NCBI GenBank assembly: GCA_020850325.1
Contig: JADZEW010000026.1
Span: forward strand, 1-64,000
Direction: 5' to 3'
Length of the DNA stretch: 64,000 bases
Source: Methanoregulaceae archaeon
GTDB taxonomy: Bacteria; Armatimonadota; Fimbriimonadia; Fimbriimonadales; Fimbriimonadaceae
This document shows, one piece after another, positions 7,461 to 16,165 of this stretch. The position numbers were made by a program, and so were the translations under genes. Every line of letters begins with the position of its first letter. The first letter of the stretch is position 1. Under the pieces are notes generated by a model. It made no database searches. It was given only the letters and a program-made list of their open reading frames with translations, and had not been told where the DNA came from.

Positions 7461-7607
7461 CTTCGTCTACGGAGTTAGCTGTCGGGTTCGGGCCAAGAGT
7501 TACCCTAGGGGGCCACGATCGGCCTCCATTCACCCCAAGTTACGGTTCCCCCGCTCCCCGGTTGCCCGGAGATTAGACGTGGCTTTCGCCATATCTTGAG
7601 ACGAAGG
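7461..7607 (-). promoter_or_regulatory. c-di-AMP riboswitch (ydaO/yuaA class)
   Basis: Read on the minus strand, the segment carries the conserved string of this class in order: GTCTAATCTCCGGGCAACC, AGCGGGGGAACC, TTGGGGTGAAT, CCTAGGGTAACTC, CCCGAACCCGACAGCTAAC and TCCGTAGACG. P1 is formed by CGTCT (about 7575-7579) and AGACG (7463-7467). An upstream copy, CTTCGTCT (about 7599-7606), is an 8-nt perfect complement of the same 3' strand AGACGAAG and could compete with P1 as an alternative stem. Known members bind c-di-AMP and usually switch off cell-wall, osmolyte or ion-transport genes. Here the downstream gene is the unknown two-TM protein at 6526-7149. Confidence 0.9.
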
Positions 7608-7681
7608 CAAGCCGCCCAAAGGTTCCCTTTTGCGCTGGCTTTGTGCCATAATCCCACTTGGCCTCAGGAGGCCCGATTTTC

Positions 7682-7939
7682 ATGAAGGCAGATATCCATC
7701 CCGCGAATCATCCCGTGCTGTTCATCGATGGCGACCACGAGTGGGTCGGCGTGTCGACGCTCACGTCGAACGACACGAAGGTCATCGACGGCATCACGCA
7801 CTACGTGGTCCCGGTGGACATCAGCGCGTTCAGCCACCCGTTCTACACGGGCACCAAGCGCCTCGTCGACACCGCCGGCCGCGTCGAGAAATTCATGCGC
7901 CGCTACGGCAACCAGATGCAGAACCAGGGCAAGAAGTAA
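7682..7939 (+). CDS. rpmE: 50S ribosomal protein L31, zinc-free form
   Basis: An 85-residue ribosomal protein of the large subunit. MKADIHPANHPVLFIDG at the N-terminus and SHPFYTGTKRLVDTAGRVEKF are family signatures. The CxxC zinc-ribbon cysteines of the C+ form are absent, so it does not need zinc. The ATG at 7682 follows AGGAGG with good spacing; a CATAAT -10-like box lies at 7647-7652. The gene is alone, with a strong terminator downstream and the c-di-AMP riboswitch diverging upstream. Confidence 0.93.
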   Translation: MKADIHPANHPVLFIDGDHEWVGVSTLTSNDTKVIDGITHYVVPVDISAFSHPFYTGTKRLVDTAGRVEKFMRRYGNQMQNQGKK

Positions 7940-7965
7940 GCCCGCTTCATCCGGTCTCAGTTTGC

Positions 7966-8000
7966 GAGCCCTGCCGATTCGGCGGGGCTCGTTTGTTTTC
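7966..8000 (+). terminator. Rho-independent terminator of rpmE
   Basis: GAGCCC (7966-7971) pairs with GGGCTC (7985-7990), with an inner CCG/CGG extension, and is followed by GTTTGTTTTC. It lies 26 bp after the rpmE stop. Confidence 0.85.
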
Positions 8001-8137
8001 ATCCACCCACGCTTCAAATGTAGGCGCAGGTTTCGAGTCACGAAGTGACGAGGCCCTGCGCGAGCTGCCGAACGCAAATCAGCCCCGCGCCTCCATCGGT
8101 TCTTGGCGCTGACGAAGCAGCGCCCTCCCAGCAGGCT

Positions 8138-9403
8138 CTACTCCTTCAGCTTCCCTTCCCAACCCCGCGGCGTCGGACGGTAATACACCCGCCCCCGCAG
8201 CGTTTCGGGCAGGTGCTCCTGATCGACCTTTGCGTCCTCGGCGTCGTGGGCGTACTGGTAACCCTCGCCGTAGCCGAGGTTCTTCATCAGCTTCGTCGGG
8301 GCGTTGCGCAGGTGCAGCGGCACCGGGTCGTTCCGGGTTTCCTGGACATCTTTCACCGCCTCCTTGTAGGCTCGGTAAACCGCATTGCTCTTAGGAGCAA
8401 GGGCGAGAAACACGACCGCCTCGGCGAGGGCTAGCGCCGCCTCGGGCATCCCCATGGTGTGGACAGCCTGTTGCGCGGCAATGGTGAGCGGCAGCGCTTG
8501 AGGTTGGGCAAGGCCGATATCCTCGGTCGCCATGCGGATCAACCGGCGGGCGATATACATCGGGTCTTCCCCACCCTCCAGCATCCGCGCCAGCCAGTAG
8601 AGCGATGCGTCGGGGTCGCTGTCGCGCACGCACTTGTGCAATGCGGAGATCAGATCGAAATGCTGCTCGCCGCCCTTGTCGTAGGCGATCTGCCGCCGCT
8701 GGATGACTTCTTTGACCTGCTCGAGAGTATTGGGGTCCTCGCCGGTTGCAGCGGCGAGTTCGAGCATGCCGAGCGCGGCGCGCGCGTCGCCATTGGACAG
8801 GTTCACGATGAGCGCCTTCGCCTCGGGCTCGAAGTTGGCACGCAGACCTCTTTCGTCGCTCAAGGCTCGCTCGATGATCTCCGCGATGTTCTCGTCGGTG
8901 AGGAGATGGAGCACAAACACTCTCGCCCGAGAAAGGAGCGCGGAGTTCACCTCGAAGCTCGGATTCTCCGTCGTCGCGCCGATCAGCGTGATCGTGCCGT
9001 CTTCGACAACGGGCAGGATCGCGTCCTGCTGCGCCTTGTTGAATCGGTGAATCTCGTCGATGAAAAGGACGGTGCGGACGCGTTCGCGCAGTGCCCGACG
9101 AGCTTGGTCGATGATCTTGCGGAGCTCAGGGACTCCGGCCTGCACCGCGCTGACCTTGGCGATGTTTGAACCGGATAGCCGGGCCAAGATATCCGCGAGG
9201 GTGGTCTTGCCGACGCCGGGCGGCCCCCACAGGATGATCGAGCCCAGTTTGCCCGCCTCGGCCGCCTTGCGGAAGGCGCTGTCGGGACGGGTGAGTTCAG
9301 GTTGGCCGATGATGTCGTCAAGCGTTTGCGGGCGCATGCGCGCGGCCAGCGGCATGGAGGCGAGATCGGGCGCGACCGGACCAAACAAATCGCCTTCGCT
9401 CAT
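8138..9403 (-). CDS. rarA: Replication-associated recombination AAA+ ATPase RarA/MgsA
   Basis: A 421-residue cytoplasmic ATPase acting at stalled replication forks, related to clamp loaders and Mgs1/WRNIP1. Walker A is WGPPGVGKTT, Walker B is VLFIDEIHRFNKAQQDAILP, sensor 1 is LIGATTENPSFEVNSALLSR, and the C-terminal tetramerisation region contains AYKEAVKDVQ and PVPLHLRNAPTKLMKNLGYG, all characteristic. Start ATG 9403 (MSEGDLFGPVAP) is supported by a CACAAT box six bases upstream, suggesting a leaderless mRNA, and by family length. The gene stands alone on the minus strand. Confidence 0.93.
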   Translation of the reverse strand: MSEGDLFGPVAPDLASMPLAARMRPQTLDDIIGQPELTRPDSAFRKAAEAGKLGSIILWGPPGVGKTTLADILARLSGSNIAKVSAVQAGVPELRKIIDQARRALRERVRTVLFIDEIHRFNKAQQDAILPVVEDGTITLIGATTENPSFEVNSALLSRARVFVLHLLTDENIAEIIERALSDERGLRANFEPEAKALIVNLSNGDARAALGMLELAAATGEDPNTLEQVKEVIQRRQIAYDKGGEQHFDLISALHKCVRDSDPDASLYWLARMLEGGEDPMYIARRLIRMATEDIGLAQPQALPLTIAAQQAVHTMGMPEAALALAEAVVFLALAPKSNAVYRAYKEAVKDVQETRNDPVPLHLRNAPTKLMKNLGYGEGYQYAHDAEDAKVDQEHLPETLRGRVYYRPTPRGWEGKLKE

Positions 9404-9440
9404 GATTCGATTGTGGCGCGGCTGGGGCGGGCCAGGCTTA

Positions 9441-9530
9441 GCGAGAGTTGGCCCGGGGTTGGTTCGGTTTGCTCGGATGGGCAAGTAACTCAATCCACAA
9501 TCTGAAATCGAAACTCAGCAATCTGCAATC
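9441..9530. repeat. Intergenic low-complexity repeats (families B and D)
   Basis: GTTGGCCCGGGGTTGG-type words (9441-9480) match those at 55315-55346. They are followed by a run of related octamers, CAATCCACAATCTGAAATC and CAGCAATCTGCAATC (9491-9530). They fill the space between rarA and the biotin carrier gene and may supply part of the promoter region of the latter. Confidence 0.5.
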
Positions 9531-9541
9531 CCCCGCCTGTG

Positions 9542-9547
9542 TACAAT
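9542..9547 (+). promoter_or_regulatory. -10 element of the biotin carrier gene
   Basis: TACAAT lies 7 nt before the GTG start at 9555, so the predicted transcript starts at or next to the start codon. No SD is present. No good -35 box was seen. Confidence 0.55.
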
Positions 9548-9554
9548 ACTGCCC

Positions 9555-10010
9555 GTGGAAGAACTGGCCGCACGCACAACCGAACTCGCTGACCTCATGG
9601 ACGAGTTTCGCCTCGAAGAAGCCAAACTCGAGGGCGACGGTTGGAAGGTCGTCCTACGCAGGAAGCGCCGCGTGAACGGCGGTGGCGCCATGGTGATCGC
9701 ACCGGGCAATGCCGATTCAGCGGCCGAAGATCCGATCGAGGATGAACCCGCAGCCGCCGCACCGGCGGTCCCAACGGGGATTCCCGTGAACAGCCCGATG
9801 AACGGCATTTACTACGCGTCGCCCAGCCCTTCTTCCCCGCCATTCGTGAAAGAAGGCGAGTCGGTAATGGCCGACCAAGTTGTGGGCTTGATCGAAGCGA
9901 TGAAAGTCTTCAACGAGATCGTCGCGCCGATCAGCGGCACGGTCATTCGGGTCGTCGCAAAGAATGGCGAGTTGGTTAATCCGGGCGATCCGCTGCTTTA
10001 TATCGGGTGA
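9555..10010 (+). CDS. accB: Biotin carboxyl carrier protein of acetyl-CoA carboxylase
   Basis: A 151-residue protein with a helical N-terminus (EELADLMDEFRLEEAKLE), a Pro/Ala linker (residues ~50-75) and a C-terminal biotinyl domain. The biotin lysine is in EAMKVFNEI (about residue 116). It shuttles carboxybiotin between biotin carboxylase and carboxyltransferase in fatty-acid synthesis. The start is GTG at 9555, with a -10 box directly upstream and no SD, so a leaderless message is likely. No accC follows; the gene is isolated, unlike the common accB-accC pair. Confidence 0.9.
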   Translation: MEELAARTTELADLMDEFRLEEAKLEGDGWKVVLRRKRRVNGGGAMVIAPGNADSAAEDPIEDEPAAAAPAVPTGIPVNSPMNGIYYASPSPSSPPFVKEGESVMADQVVGLIEAMKVFNEIVAPISGTVIRVVAKNGELVNPGDPLLYIG

Positions 10011-10017
10011 TGGATCG

Positions 10018-10085
10018 AATGTAGGATGTCGGATGTTGCACGTACGCAGAGTCGCGACATTCCACATCCCATGTTCCGCACGCTG
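10018..10085. repeat. Intergenic imperfect inverted repeat (family C words)
   Basis: GGATGTCGGATGT near 10024-10036 and ACATTCCACATCC near 10058-10070 are near-complements (11 of 13). The first word also matches the reverse complement of the ACATCCGACATCC motif at 7256. Placed after the biotin carrier gene it might act as a weak terminator, but there is no T run. Confidence 0.4.
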
Positions 10086-10172
10086 ACAGTGTGGAAAACT
10101 CAACGGTCGCTGCCTAGGTTCAGCAGGTAATCTCTCCGGGTTCCGCAGCAGGTGCGGAGCACTCCGCCGACC

Positions 10173-13100
10173 ATGATTCTTCGCGACCATTTACGATTGT
10201 CGATGGTGGTGCTAGCGCTAGGCGCTTCGCTGCTTGCTTGGCCCCAAACGGGTGATCCCCCGGTCAAGCAAACACCCCCTCCTACCGAGCAGAAGAAGCA
10301 ACAGGAGGACCCGCTCCAGAAGATCCGTGACGCTCAGGGGCGCAACTCGAAGATTGCCGATGCCTACACGATGGACCCCATCGGAGTCCGCCAGGGCAAG
10401 GTCAAGGAACTCGTCACGTTCAAGGCGCTCGTGCGGAACAGCCGGCAAGAGATCGTCAGCCTGCTCTACTCGCTGCAGGATGCCCCGCGTGACGCCCAGA
10501 TCGACCCGAACACGGGAACCTTTGCTTGGGTGCCCATGCAGGCGGGCTCCTACCTGTTTGACATCCTTGCGACCGATCCTACCGACCCTGCGAAGACCGC
10601 GCGCCAGCGCGTGACCGTCGTTGTTACGAAGCCCCTTGAGCACTTTGGCTATGAGTTCTTCGCCGCGCCCCGGGCCGCAATCATGGGGCGTATGATGGCG
10701 ATCCAACAGGGACTCGCCAAGCCCGGCGTGCCGTTCTCGGCCCGACAGGGCATGTCGGACAGCTTGCTCCCGGACGCCGTCAACCAAGCGGTCAATCCCA
10801 ATAAAGACCTAGGATTCCCGCCCAAAGCTGGCAACGGAAACGGAAATGGCAATGGAAGCGGAAACGGAAACGGCCAGGCCGGCACGAACGGCCAGCCTCC
10901 AACTCAAGGAGGAAATGGCCAAACGGGCGTAGAAACCGGACAAGTGCCGCCGGTTCAGGGCGGCCAAACGACTCAGCCATCGACCTCGTTTGGACAGCCG
11001 AATCTCAACCCGTGGAATGTCGCTACTCAGGGTCAGGACCCCAGCTTCATCCAGTCGATTGACGCGCTGAAGTATTTCGTCGGCCCGTTCGACATGATGG
11101 GCTCGAACGTGTTTGTGCCCGCCCCCGAGCGATACCAACTCGGCACCGGCGACGTGCTCAACTTGCGGGTGTGGAGCCCAACCGTCGATGCCAAGGAGTA
11201 CACCGCGAAGATCGACGCACAAGGCGGGATCAATCTTCCCACCAGCGGGCGACGTCTCGTGCTTCGAGGTCAGACGCTCGCCCAAGTCGAGGGTCTGTTG
11301 CGTAAGGAGCTACGGCGCGATCTCCGCGATGCGGATGTTACGGTCACCCTTCGCGAGCTGCGGACGATGACGCTGACCGTGCTTGGCGAGGCGTTCATGC
11401 CCGGGAGCTATCAGGTTCCGGCGGTAGCGACGCTCTTCAACGCGATCTACATGTTCGGCGGGCCGACCGAGAACGGCTCGCTGCGCCGAATCGAGCTTCG
11501 CCGCAACGACGGCACCAAGCGCACCTTCGACCTCTACAAGTTCTTGGTTTACGGAGAGAGTCAGCAGGACGTCCCGCTGCAGCCCGGCGACACGATCTTC
11601 ATTCCGCCCGTCGAGAGCCGGGTCACTGTTCAAGGCGAGGTGGGCCGACCGGCGATCTATGAATCGCTGCCCGGAGAGCGGCTAAAGCAGATCCTCGGAT
11701 TTGCGGGTTCGGTCAAACCGACCGGCGTCTCGCAGCGGATATCCCACTCGACGGTTTCACCCGGGCAGGGACTCAAACTCGTAGACGTCGACTTAACCGC
11801 GACCGGACCCGCAAACGACCCTCTGGTCTACGCGGGGGACTCGATCGACGTGTTCTCGGTACGGCCCGAACTCACCAACGTCATTACCCTGGAAGGCGCT
11901 GTGGACCAACCTGGCCAGTACGCGCTGGCTGAAGGAATGACCGTGCTCAGTCTGATTCAGCGTGCCCGCGGCCTCCTGCCGGATGCCTACCGCACCCGCG
12001 CCGACCTCTTCCGACAGAACGATGACAAGTCACTGGCCCTGATTCCAATTGACTTGGAGAGTGCGCTGAAGGGCGACGCGAACCACAATGTTCCCCTCAA
12101 AGCCTTCGACCGGTTGAAGATCTACCGCACCGACGACGTGCAGTGGATGGGTACGCGGCAAGTCATTGTCCGCGGTGCCGTGCGCAAGCCGGGCTCGTTC
12201 TATCGAGCCGACAGCATGCGCGTCGTCGACTTGCTCATTCAAAGCGGTGGACTCTCCGGCGAGGCCTTCCAAGAACAGGGATTCCTGCAACGCTACAACG
12301 ACGATGGCACCATCGGCGATGTCATCAAGATCGACTTCCGCAAGGTGGCCGTCGGCGATCAGCAGCATAACGTCGAGCTGCGGGACCGCGACATGCTTAT
12401 GGTGCAGTCGGTGACGGAAGCTCAGTTTGTTCCGGAGCAACAGGTTCAGGTGTTGGGCGCGGTGCAGAGCCCGGGCACCTTCACGCGAGCGGCCAATCTG
12501 CGGCTTTCCGATCTCCTTCAAATGGCAGGCGGCCTCATGCCCAATGCCGGCGACATGATCGAGATCGCGAGCGCACGCGTTCCTGACGGCACCAAGGCCC
12601 GGCAGTATCGAGTCGCCGACGTGCTGAGCGGAGCGGCAAACCCCGAGATTGAGGCCGGTGACCTTGTTTCCGTGCCCCAGCTCAGCCAGTTCCAGATGAG
12701 CCCGCGCACGGTGATTCTGATGGGCGCGGTAAAGCGCCCCGGCACCTACGCGATCAACGCTACTACGGAGCGAATCTCTGACCTGATCGAGCGAGCCGGT
12801 GGCCTGACGCCGACCGCATTCTCCCGCGGTGCCCAGTTCGTCCGTGAGCCAGGGCGTCTGTCGACTCTCTCTCAGGTGCGGCTCTCCCCGCGAATCCGTG
12901 AGGTTCTGGAGCGCGTCAATGAGGAAGAGTACAAGCGCGCGATGGCCAAGGCCGAAGTCGAGAAACTGCGTGTCGTAAAGAGCATCGCCGGAGGATCGAC
13001 GACCGACACCAACGTTGCCGCTGCCGCGCTCGGGCTTGGCGCCGCCGGAGCCGCGCTTCCCAAGAGCGATACGCTCCCCAAGGTTCAGATTCAAGGGAGT

Positions 13101-13571
13101 ACGGTCAGTCCTGCCCGCGAGTTCGAAGACCGTGAGCTGAGCCCCTTGGGCAACCTCAACGTACGCCTGGACGAAGCCCTCAAGCATAAGGGCTCGACCG
13201 CTGACCTCGTTCTCGAAGAGGGTGACGTCATCATCGTTCCCGAGACGCCATCGACGGTGACCATCGGCGGCGCGGTGATGGTGCCCTCCGCGGTGCTGTT
13301 CGTGTCCGGGAAGACGGTCAGCTACTACGTCGAGCGTAGTGGTGGCTTCACCGTCGACGTGGCCAAGGATCGGATTCTCGTGATCCGTGCCGGTGGTGAG
13401 GTGCTTCGTGCGACCGCCCGAACACGAGTCGAGCTTGGCGACTTCATCTTCGTTCCCTCCAAGGTCATGGCGGAGCGGCTCTCTGATCGCCAAGCCGATA
13501 TCGACGCGATCTCGAAGAACATCACGTCGGCAGGCATCATCTTCGCGATCATCCGTTCGCTGCTGCCCTGA
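10173..13571 (+). CDS. Polysaccharide export protein with seven SLBB domains
   Basis: A 1132-residue exported protein. Order: signal peptide (MILRDHLRLSMVVLALGASLLAW), Ig/cadherin-like domain (~65-150), Gly/Asn/Gln-rich linker (~215-265), Wza-type export domain starting YQLGTGDVLNLRVW (~319), then SLBB domains opening at about 398 (VLGEAFMPGSYQV), 482 (VQGEVGRPAIY), 570 (LEGAVDQPGQY), 663 (VRGAVRKPGSF), 758 (LGAVQSPGTF), 847 (MGAVKRPGTY) and 1027 (IGGAVMVPSAV), and a hydrophobic C-terminus. Wza-class proteins form the outer-membrane channel for capsule or exopolysaccharide and have two or three SLBB units; seven is far above usual. A GTG at 10152 is an alternative start. It overlaps the next gene by one base. 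Confidence 0.88.
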   Translation: MILRDHLRLSMVVLALGASLLAWPQTGDPPVKQTPPPTEQKKQQEDPLQKIRDAQGRNSKIADAYTMDPIGVRQGKVKELVTFKALVRNSRQEIVSLLYSLQDAPRDAQIDPNTGTFAWVPMQAGSYLFDILATDPTDPAKTARQRVTVVVTKPLEHFGYEFFAAPRAAIMGRMMAIQQGLAKPGVPFSARQGMSDSLLPDAVNQAVNPNKDLGFPPKAGNGNGNGNGSGNGNGQAGTNGQPPTQGGNGQTGVETGQVPPVQGGQTTQPSTSFGQPNLNPWNVATQGQDPSFIQSIDALKYFVGPFDMMGSNVFVPAPERYQLGTGDVLNLRVWSPTVDAKEYTAKIDAQGGINLPTSGRRLVLRGQTLAQVEGLLRKELRRDLRDADVTVTLRELRTMTLTVLGEAFMPGSYQVPAVATLFNAIYMFGGPTENGSLRRIELRRNDGTKRTFDLYKFLVYGESQQDVPLQPGDTIFIPPVESRVTVQGEVGRPAIYESLPGERLKQILGFAGSVKPTGVSQRISHSTVSPGQGLKLVDVDLTATGPANDPLVYAGDSIDVFSVRPELTNVITLEGAVDQPGQYALAEGMTVLSLIQRARGLLPDAYRTRADLFRQNDDKSLALIPIDLESALKGDANHNVPLKAFDRLKIYRTDDVQWMGTRQVIVRGAVRKPGSFYRADSMRVVDLLIQSGGLSGEAFQEQGFLQRYNDDGTIGDVIKIDFRKVAVGDQQHNVELRDRDMLMVQSVTEAQFVPEQQVQVLGAVQSPGTFTRAANLRLSDLLQMAGGLMPNAGDMIEIASARVPDGTKARQYRVADVLSGAANPEIEAGDLVSVPQLSQFQMSPRTVILMGAVKRPGTYAINATTERISDLIERAGGLTPTAFSRGAQFVREPGRLSTLSQVRLSPRIREVLERVNEEEYKRAMAKAEVEKLRVVKSIAGGSTTDTNVAAAALGLGAAGAALPKSDTLPKVQIQGSTVSPAREFEDRELSPLGNLNVRLDEALKHKGSTADLVLEEGDVIIVPETPSTVTIGGAVMVPSAVLFVSGKTVSYYVERSGGFTVDVAKDRILVIRAGGEVLRATARTRVELGDFIFVPSKVMAERLSDRQADIDAISKNITSAGIIFAIIRSLLP

Positions 13572-14767
13572 TGAGCAAACATGTCGCGGTCGTGGGCGCA
13601 GGGGTCATCGGCCTCTGCGCCGCCGCCGAAGCCGCCGAACGGGGGCATCAGGTGGTCGTTTACGATCGCCAGCCAGAGGACGCCGAACGGTGCTCGACCG
13701 GCAATGCCGGAATGGTCGTCCCCAGCCACGTCATCCCACTCGCCGCACCCGGCATGGTCGCACTGGGGATGCGCATGATGCTCAACCCTCGGGGGCCTTT
13801 CCGGATTCGCCCGCGCCTCGACCTCGCCCAGTTGCGCTGGATGTGGCAGTTCATGCGGTCGGCGAACCAGCGCAACGTAGATTTGGGAGGCCCTGCCCTG
13901 CGCGACCTCAGTTTGCTCTCGCGAAAGCGCTACCTTGAGTTGGCCGAGACCGACGACTTTGGGCTTGTCAAGCGCGGCTTGATCATGGTGTGCCAGCGCG
14001 CGGAAACCCTAGAGGAAGAACGGCACACGGTGGAGTTCGCTCGCAAGCTGGGCCTCTCTGCCGAGATGCTGACCGATACGGAACTGGGCAAGCTCGATCC
14101 GGGTGTCCGATACACCGCCGCTGGTGGCGCTTTCTTTCCCGACGATTGTCACCTGAATCCCGCCGCTTTCCTGACCTCGCTGCGCCGACGAGTTCGGGCG
14201 GCAGGCGGCACGTTCCTCTACGGAGAGCAGCCGAAAGACGTACGGGCGATTGAGGCCGATCATGTCGTCCTCGCCGCAGGAGTGTGGACCCGCGAACTCG
14301 CGGGTCAAATCGGGCTGAACTTGCCGCTCGTGTCGGGCAAGGGCTACTCGATGACGCTGAACCAGCCACCTGTTCTTCCCGAGGTCTGCAGCATTCTCGT
14401 GGAGGGTCGAGTCGCGGTCACCCCCATGGGCTCGACCCTGCGCGTCGGAGGGACGATGGAGATCGGTGGGTCCGAGGGCACCATCGACTGGCCGAGGGTT
14501 GATGGCATCGCCGACAGCTTCTGCCGATACGTGCCTGCGTGTCCGAGGAGCGCCTTCGACGACCAGCCGGTGTGGCATGGCTTGCGACCCTGCTCACCCG
14601 ACGGACTGCCGTACATTGGCTTGGTCGATCGTTACGTGATCGCTGCGGGCCACGCCATGATGGGGCTTAGCTTAGGGCCAGCGACGGGCATCGTCGCCGC
14701 CGAACTCATCGATAGCCGTGCCCCTACGGTGAGTCTTTCGGCATTTGATCCGCGGCGCTTCGCGTAA
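13571..14767 (+). CDS. FAD-dependent amino-acid oxidoreductase, DadA/DAO family
   Basis: A 398-residue flavoprotein. The dinucleotide fold VAVVGAGVIGLCAAAEAAERG is N-terminal, TGNAGMVVPSHVIPLAAPG matches the region after the FAD site in D-amino acid dehydrogenases (small subunit DadA), and GLRPCSPDGLPYIG plus AAGHAMMGLSLGPATG are the C-terminal FAD/substrate signatures. Expected reaction: oxidative deamination of D-amino acids (or a related secondary amine) at the membrane or in the cytosol. Its ATG overlaps the stop of the SLBB gene (TGATG), implying translational coupling. D-alanine freed by DD-carboxypeptidases is one possible substrate; exact specificity cannot be read. Confidence 0.85.
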   Translation: MSKHVAVVGAGVIGLCAAAEAAERGHQVVVYDRQPEDAERCSTGNAGMVVPSHVIPLAAPGMVALGMRMMLNPRGPFRIRPRLDLAQLRWMWQFMRSANQRNVDLGGPALRDLSLLSRKRYLELAETDDFGLVKRGLIMVCQRAETLEEERHTVEFARKLGLSAEMLTDTELGKLDPGVRYTAAGGAFFPDDCHLNPAAFLTSLRRRVRAAGGTFLYGEQPKDVRAIEADHVVLAAGVWTRELAGQIGLNLPLVSGKGYSMTLNQPPVLPEVCSILVEGRVAVTPMGSTLRVGGTMEIGGSEGTIDWPRVDGIADSFCRYVPACPRSAFDDQPVWHGLRPCSPDGLPYIGLVDRYVIAAGHAMMGLSLGPATGIVAAELIDSRAPTVSLSAFDPRRFA

Positions 14768-15194
14768 CGGTAATCACGAACAGCGTCCCGCCTTGTTTTC
14801 CTTTAGCTTCATTGGCGGTAATCGAAAGACGCTCGCCCCTGGTATTCAGCCCCTCGACGACTACGGCACCGCCCGCCCTCGTTTCGATGGGCTCGACAAC
14901 TCGAGCTTTGTAGAAAGCAGCGACGTCGTCCACCGATTCCGTCGTGTGGCGATACGCGTCGAGCGTGACGCCCTCTTTGTCGACGGTCGCGACTCCGTCC
15001 ATGCCGCCGCCATCGAGTGCCGCCGTGCTCTTGAAGATCTCAATGCCGAGTTCCCGCCCAAGCTGCGCCACGTCCTCGGTGGGCTTGGGGGCCCGCTCGA
15101 CTTCACGCTGAATCTCCGCTGCGGTCTTACCGGTCGGCCCTGCGCAGCCCGCAGCGAGAGTCATCACGATCAGAGCGGCAAACCAGCTACGCAT
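14724..15194 (-). CDS. Small lipoprotein of unknown function
   Basis: A 156-residue protein with a type II signal peptide, MRSWFAALIVMTLAAGC, whose lipobox LAAGC predicts lipidation at Cys17. The mature part is polar and globular with no recognised domain. It precedes another unknown secreted protein in a minus-strand operon led by an isocitrate-type dehydrogenase. Its 3' end overlaps the convergent DadA-like gene by 44 bp. SD AAAGAG lies upstream of the ATG. Confidence 0.75.
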   Translation of the reverse strand: MRSWFAALIVMTLAAGCAGPTGKTAAEIQREVERAPKPTEDVAQLGRELGIEIFKSTAALDGGGMDGVATVDKEGVTLDAYRHTTESVDDVAAFYKARVVEPIETRAGGAVVVEGLNTRGERLSITANEAKGKQGGTLFVITVTRSAADQMPKDSP

Positions 15195-15196
15195 GA

Positions 15197-16156
15197 TCAG
15201 CTCTTTCGGACCAACTTGAGCACGGTATGACCGCGCAACTTCTGCTCCATGTAAGGATCCTCGGGATATTCGGTAACCACGATCTTGAATCCACCCTCGG
15301 ATTTTGCGTCCGCCTTAATCGTGTGGCCGGTCTTGAGGTCGAGGTCAAAGTCGATCTTGGCCTTAAGTTGGAACCCGATTTCGTTGAAGTGGACCGCCAT
15401 CTTCGAAAGATCCACGGTGTCGCGAATGAACTGCAGCAAGTTCGCGTTCATATCCAGGGTGGCGACCACGCGATGCACCTTTTGGCCCCCCGACTCGACG
15501 ATGCCATCGTACGTGTAAACATAGTCGAGCCGCTGCATCACCATCTTGCCGTCCTTGCTGGCAAGTTGTTGCGGCGAGTAGCTGACGGTGCGGCGCCACG
15601 TGTCACCCTTGCTGACCTCGCGGACGTCGAGCTTCGGCTGGAAGTCGATGGCGGAGTCAATCGAGCCAATGAACAGGGCGAGCCGCTGAATCTCGCTGAC
15701 GAATTGGCCTAGGATCCCCCCCAGAGCCCCCTGTTGACCCGCAACGCCCACCGGACCCACCGCAAACAGGCCTCCACCGGGCTTTGCGGCCGGTTTCTTG
15801 GGCGTCAGGTCCTTCACTTCGAGGAACTCGTTGATGGGGCTCAATGTGATGAGCAGATCGAAGTTCGGCTTTTCGACTGACTTCTTGCCCCCTTCTTCGA
15901 TGTTCATCGTTGGTCGCTTATAGCGAAAGTCGTAGATGCCGTCCGGCTTGGTGCCGGTGGCTTCGGCGGTGAAGTCGTAGCCAATGTCCACGGTCGACGG
16001 TATGAAGGTGGTAACCCCGATGCTGCGCGTCTCGGTCACGAGATACGACCGAACCGTGTAGTCCAGCTTCTCGCCAGGCTTGGAGGTTCGTTGCAGTTGC
16101 ACCGGCGCATCCGACGAAACCCCGATCGCCGCCAGAAGTAGTAACGCTGTCATCAT
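15197..16156 (-). CDS. Secreted protein of unknown function
   Basis: A 319-residue exported protein with signal sequence MMTALLLLAAIGVSSDAP. Repeated beta-strand patterns (YTVRSYLVTETRSIGVTTF, VHRVVATLDMNANLLQF, KIDFDLDLKTGHTIKADA) suggest an all-beta fold, but no family is recognised. A short Gly/Pro/Val-rich insertion occurs near residues 135-155. The ATG at 16156 is favoured over a GTG at 16162 because AAAGAG sits just upstream. It starts 9 bp after the dehydrogenase gene and ends 2 bp before the lipoprotein gene, so the three are one transcription unit. Confidence 0.72.
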   Translation of the reverse strand: MMTALLLLAAIGVSSDAPVQLQRTSKPGEKLDYTVRSYLVTETRSIGVTTFIPSTVDIGYDFTAEATGTKPDGIYDFRYKRPTMNIEEGGKKSVEKPNFDLLITLSPINEFLEVKDLTPKKPAAKPGGGLFAVGPVGVAGQQGALGGILGQFVSEIQRLALFIGSIDSAIDFQPKLDVREVSKGDTWRRTVSYSPQQLASKDGKMVMQRLDYVYTYDGIVESGGQKVHRVVATLDMNANLLQFIRDTVDLSKMAVHFNEIGFQLKAKIDFDLDLKTGHTIKADAKSEGGFKIVVTEYPEDPYMEQKLRGHTVLKLVRKS

Positions 16157-16165
16157 GGTCACTCT

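Noticed and set aside
10801-10930. Short tandem repeats, possible CRISPR-like array
   Set aside because: They are codons for a Gly/Asn/Gln linker within the SLBB protein frame; no spacer structure. No CRISPR array was seen anywhere.
12030-13493. 487-codon minus-strand open frame opposite the SLBB protein
   Set aside because: Antisense shadow with His/Arg/Gly-rich composition; the SLBB motifs are on the other strand.
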